Positions 4,524-6,223 of a DNA stretch of 6,223 nt are shown piece by piece (positions within the stretch are counted from its first letter, which is position 1; each line of letters starts with the position of its first letter). Made by a program: the position numbers and the translations under genes. Source of the DNA: Hyphomicrobiales bacterium (lineage in GTDB: Bacteria > Pseudomonadota > Alphaproteobacteria > Rhizobiales > GCA-2746425); NCBI GenBank assembly GCA_002746425.1, contig NVXB01000005.1, positions 63,392 through 69,614 of the forward strand, read 5' to 3'. The notes under the pieces were generated by a model. It searched no databases. It saw nothing but the letters and a program-made list of their open reading frames with translations, and was not told where the DNA came from.

Positions 4524-6223
4524 AATGCACCCCGCAGCATGAACGCGTCGAAAAAATCTGCAAGGTCGTCATGAGCCGTAAATGGTAGGACATGCGCAAC
4601 ATATTGATCTGGCCTGACAATGAGCAAACAACCCTGCTCGCGATCAATATTGCGAAGATCGAAAATGTCCCTGTCATTCTTGAAATCCGGGCAGAACATT
4701 TTCTCATAATCAACGAGGTCTAAATCGCCCTTTTGCGGCGTTAAGAAATCTGGCAGCATTTCGAGTGCGAGCGTGCGGCTGTTTTGTTGGAACACTGCGC
4801 GCACATCAATCAAGGCGTCGATGTTTGTGCCCGGTGCTGTGAATTTACGCACGGGAGAATTTGGCGATTCCGCCAGAAATGCACACAGTTTGCGGAGCGC
4901 TGCCCCTTGCGCAGAGGGGTCTTCCTGCGGGCAAAATGCAAAAATATGCCAGCGGGCATCTGCCGTTACCGTATGGCCCAGTTCAACGGTTTTTGCATCT
5001 GCCAAACGGACCACCGGCGCGGAGTGAAAACGAGCACCTATTTCAAAGCCCGGTGCCAGGTTTTGCCAGGTTGATGGGCCGGTTAATTTTGAGGGCGTAT
5101 AGGTGACGGACATGCCCGCCGTATAGAGGCCGTGCTGAATGAAATAGCGCTGAAACTTTGGTGCTTCGCCGGGCTTGCTATCCGTGGTTTCGGGCCGCTC
5201 GCTCATAATCCGCGACCATTCCCTGTCAAAATCGATCAAATCTTTGGCGACAGCCTGGCGCTCAGCGGAATAGCTGTGCAAAATCTCGCCGTGGCACTGC
5301 CCTTTCAACACCGAGATGAGCTTCCAACCAAGGTTAAACGCATCGCCCATCGACACATTCATGCCCTGCCCAGCTTTGGGGCTGTGGGTGTGGCAGGCAT
5401 CTCCGGTGATGAACACGCGCGGCAAACGGGTGCTCATCTCGTCTTCAGGCACATCATCAAACTTGTCGGTCAGGCGCTGGCCAATCTCGTAGACAGACCA
5501 CCAAGCCACCTCTTTCACCGACAAAGTGTAGGGACGAAAGGTGCGCTGCGCCGCTGCGATGAGCTTTTCAATGGTGATGTTGCGGCTTGCGACCCGCTCT
5601 TTGGCACTCAGCTTGTCCAGCTCGATATAGAGGCGGACAAGATAGCCACCTTCGCGCGGGATTATGATGATGTTGCCATTACTGGCCGACTGAATAAGCG
5701 TCTTGCAACGAATATCGGGAAAATCTGTCGTCATCAGCACGTCCATGACGCCCCATGCCTGATTTGCGGAATCGCCAACCAGCTCTCGGCCAATCGCCTT
5801 GCGCACATCACTGCGCGCGCCGTCGCAGCCAACAACGTAGCGGGCGCGCAAGGTCGTGGTTTTCGGTGCATTACCGGTTTGATCGGCGTCTGGTGATGTC
5901 AGGATGACCGTTACGGGATAGTCATCGGCCTCCGGGTCTATTGTCAGATCGACAAGCTGCAACGCATAGTTCGGCACCATCCGTGATGGCGATTTGCGCA
6001 TGATATCGAGATACATGTCGTGTATCCGCGCCTGATTGAGAATGATGTGGGGCATTTCAGAAAGCCCGTCCTCAACATCCTGAATGCGGCCATTGCGCGT
6101 GATGTGGTCTGGTTGGTCCGCATCCGGCTTCCAAAAGGTTGTTTCATTAACCCAGTAGCCCTGCTCCATAATTTTGTTAGCAAAGCCAAAAGCGTTGAAC
6201 ATTTCCATCGACCGGCAGGAAAT
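4493..6223 (-). CDS. FAD-dependent aromatic hydroxylase (3-hydroxybenzoate 4-monooxygenase / phenol 2-monooxygenase type), N terminus outside the window
   Basis: This class A flavoprotein monooxygenase adds a hydroxyl to a phenolic ring using NAD(P)H and O2; the closest remembered relatives are MobA-type 3-hydroxybenzoate 4-hydroxylases, which make protocatechuate. The frame is open to the window edge and reads ISCRSMEMFNAFGFA there, matching an internal family segment, so the Met at 6206-6208 is not the start; roughly 55-60 residues including the GxGxxG FAD fingerprint lie outside. Numbered from that Met, visible parts are the CDGARSDVR motif (128-136), the FAD ribityl-binding GDACHTHSPKAGQGMNVSMG (269-288) and a thioredoxin-like C-terminal domain (about 380-557) ending VRPDQYVAHVLPF...FFDAFM. 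The last 14 or so residues (LRGALPGETSNPLC) and the TAG at 4493-4495 come from, or abut, decayed aldehyde dehydrogenase DNA, so the natural C terminus is probably replaced. The enzyme core looks intact and may still work. The exact substrate is uncertain. Confidence 0.9.
   Translation of the reverse strand: MSCRSMEMFNAFGFANKIMEQGYWVNETTFWKPDADQPDHITRNGRIQDVEDGLSEMPHIILNQARIHDMYLDIMRKSPSRMVPNYALQLVDLTIDPEADDYPVTVILTSPDADQTGNAPKTTTLRARYVVGCDGARSDVRKAIGRELVGDSANQAWGVMDVLMTTDFPDIRCKTLIQSASNGNIIIIPREGGYLVRLYIELDKLSAKERVASRNITIEKLIAAAQRTFRPYTLSVKEVAWWSVYEIGQRLTDKFDDVPEDEMSTRLPRVFITGDACHTHSPKAGQGMNVSMGDAFNLGWKLISVLKGQCHGEILHSYSAERQAVAKDLIDFDREWSRIMSERPETTDSKPGEAPKFQRYFIQHGLYTAGMSVTYTPSKLTGPSTWQNLAPGFEIGARFHSAPVVRLADAKTVELGHTVTADARWHIFAFCPQEDPSAQGAALRKLCAFLAESPNSPVRKFTAPGTNIDALIDVRAVFQQNSRTLALEMLPDFLTPQKGDLDLVDYEKMFCPDFKNDRDIFDLRNIDREQGCLLIVRPDQYVAHVLPFTAHDDLADFFDAFMLRGALPGETSNPLC

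Noticed and set aside
4384..4713. 109-codon - strand frame
   Set aside because: It is out of frame with the hydroxylase C terminus and the dehydrogenase remnant, which explain the same bases.
5132..5896. 254-codon open frame on the + strand
   Set aside because: It is antisense to the well-supported hydroxylase, matches no family I know, and has the composition of a complementary-strand shadow.
1..6223. CRISPR array, tRNA, rRNA or IS element
   Set aside because: No regularly spaced repeats, cloverleaf-like sequence, rRNA stretch, transposase motif or terminal inverted repeats were seen.

Overview
The window looks like a chromosomal segment of a Gram-negative bacterium, most likely a proteobacterium. 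The clues are a close relative of the enterobacterial CpsG/ManB phosphomannomutase and an aromatic-degradation flavoprotein hydroxylase next to remains of a salicylaldehyde-dehydrogenase-like gene. The genus cannot be told from the sequence.

Left part (1-1393): a phosphomannomutase gene on the + strand, complete at its 3' end. It probably starts a few codons before the window, because homology to the family's N terminus continues to the first base. It belongs to GDP-mannose supply for surface polysaccharide.

Middle (1394-4109): about 550 bases with no convincing gene, but with T-tracts, a 10-bp inverted repeat and a small palindrome. These lead into a 687-codon + strand gene with a good ribosome binding site. 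Its protein joins an N-terminal GHKL (Hsp90/MutL/MORC-type) ATPase to a C-terminal PD-(D/E)XK nuclease-like domain. This block is visibly richer in A+T than its flanks and unrelated to their metabolism. It reads as an acquired, single-gene, DNA-directed system, possibly anti-phage. It is the most interesting item here, although its function is inferred from architecture.

Right part (4110-6223): everything is on the - strand. A class A flavin-dependent aromatic hydroxylase (3-hydroxybenzoate 4-monooxygenase / phenol 2-monooxygenase type) enters from the right edge without its N terminus. Directly downstream lie the scrambled remains of an aldehyde dehydrogenase of the salicylaldehyde/benzaldehyde type. 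Only about 410 bases of a gene of roughly 1.45 kb remain, in three reading frames, with the catalytic-cysteine region gone. The hydroxylase reading frame runs into this debris and takes its stop codon from it, so a former aromatic-catabolism operon has decayed beside the ATPase-nuclease gene. The ATPase gene and the catabolic remnants converge, with a hairpin-forming sequence between them.
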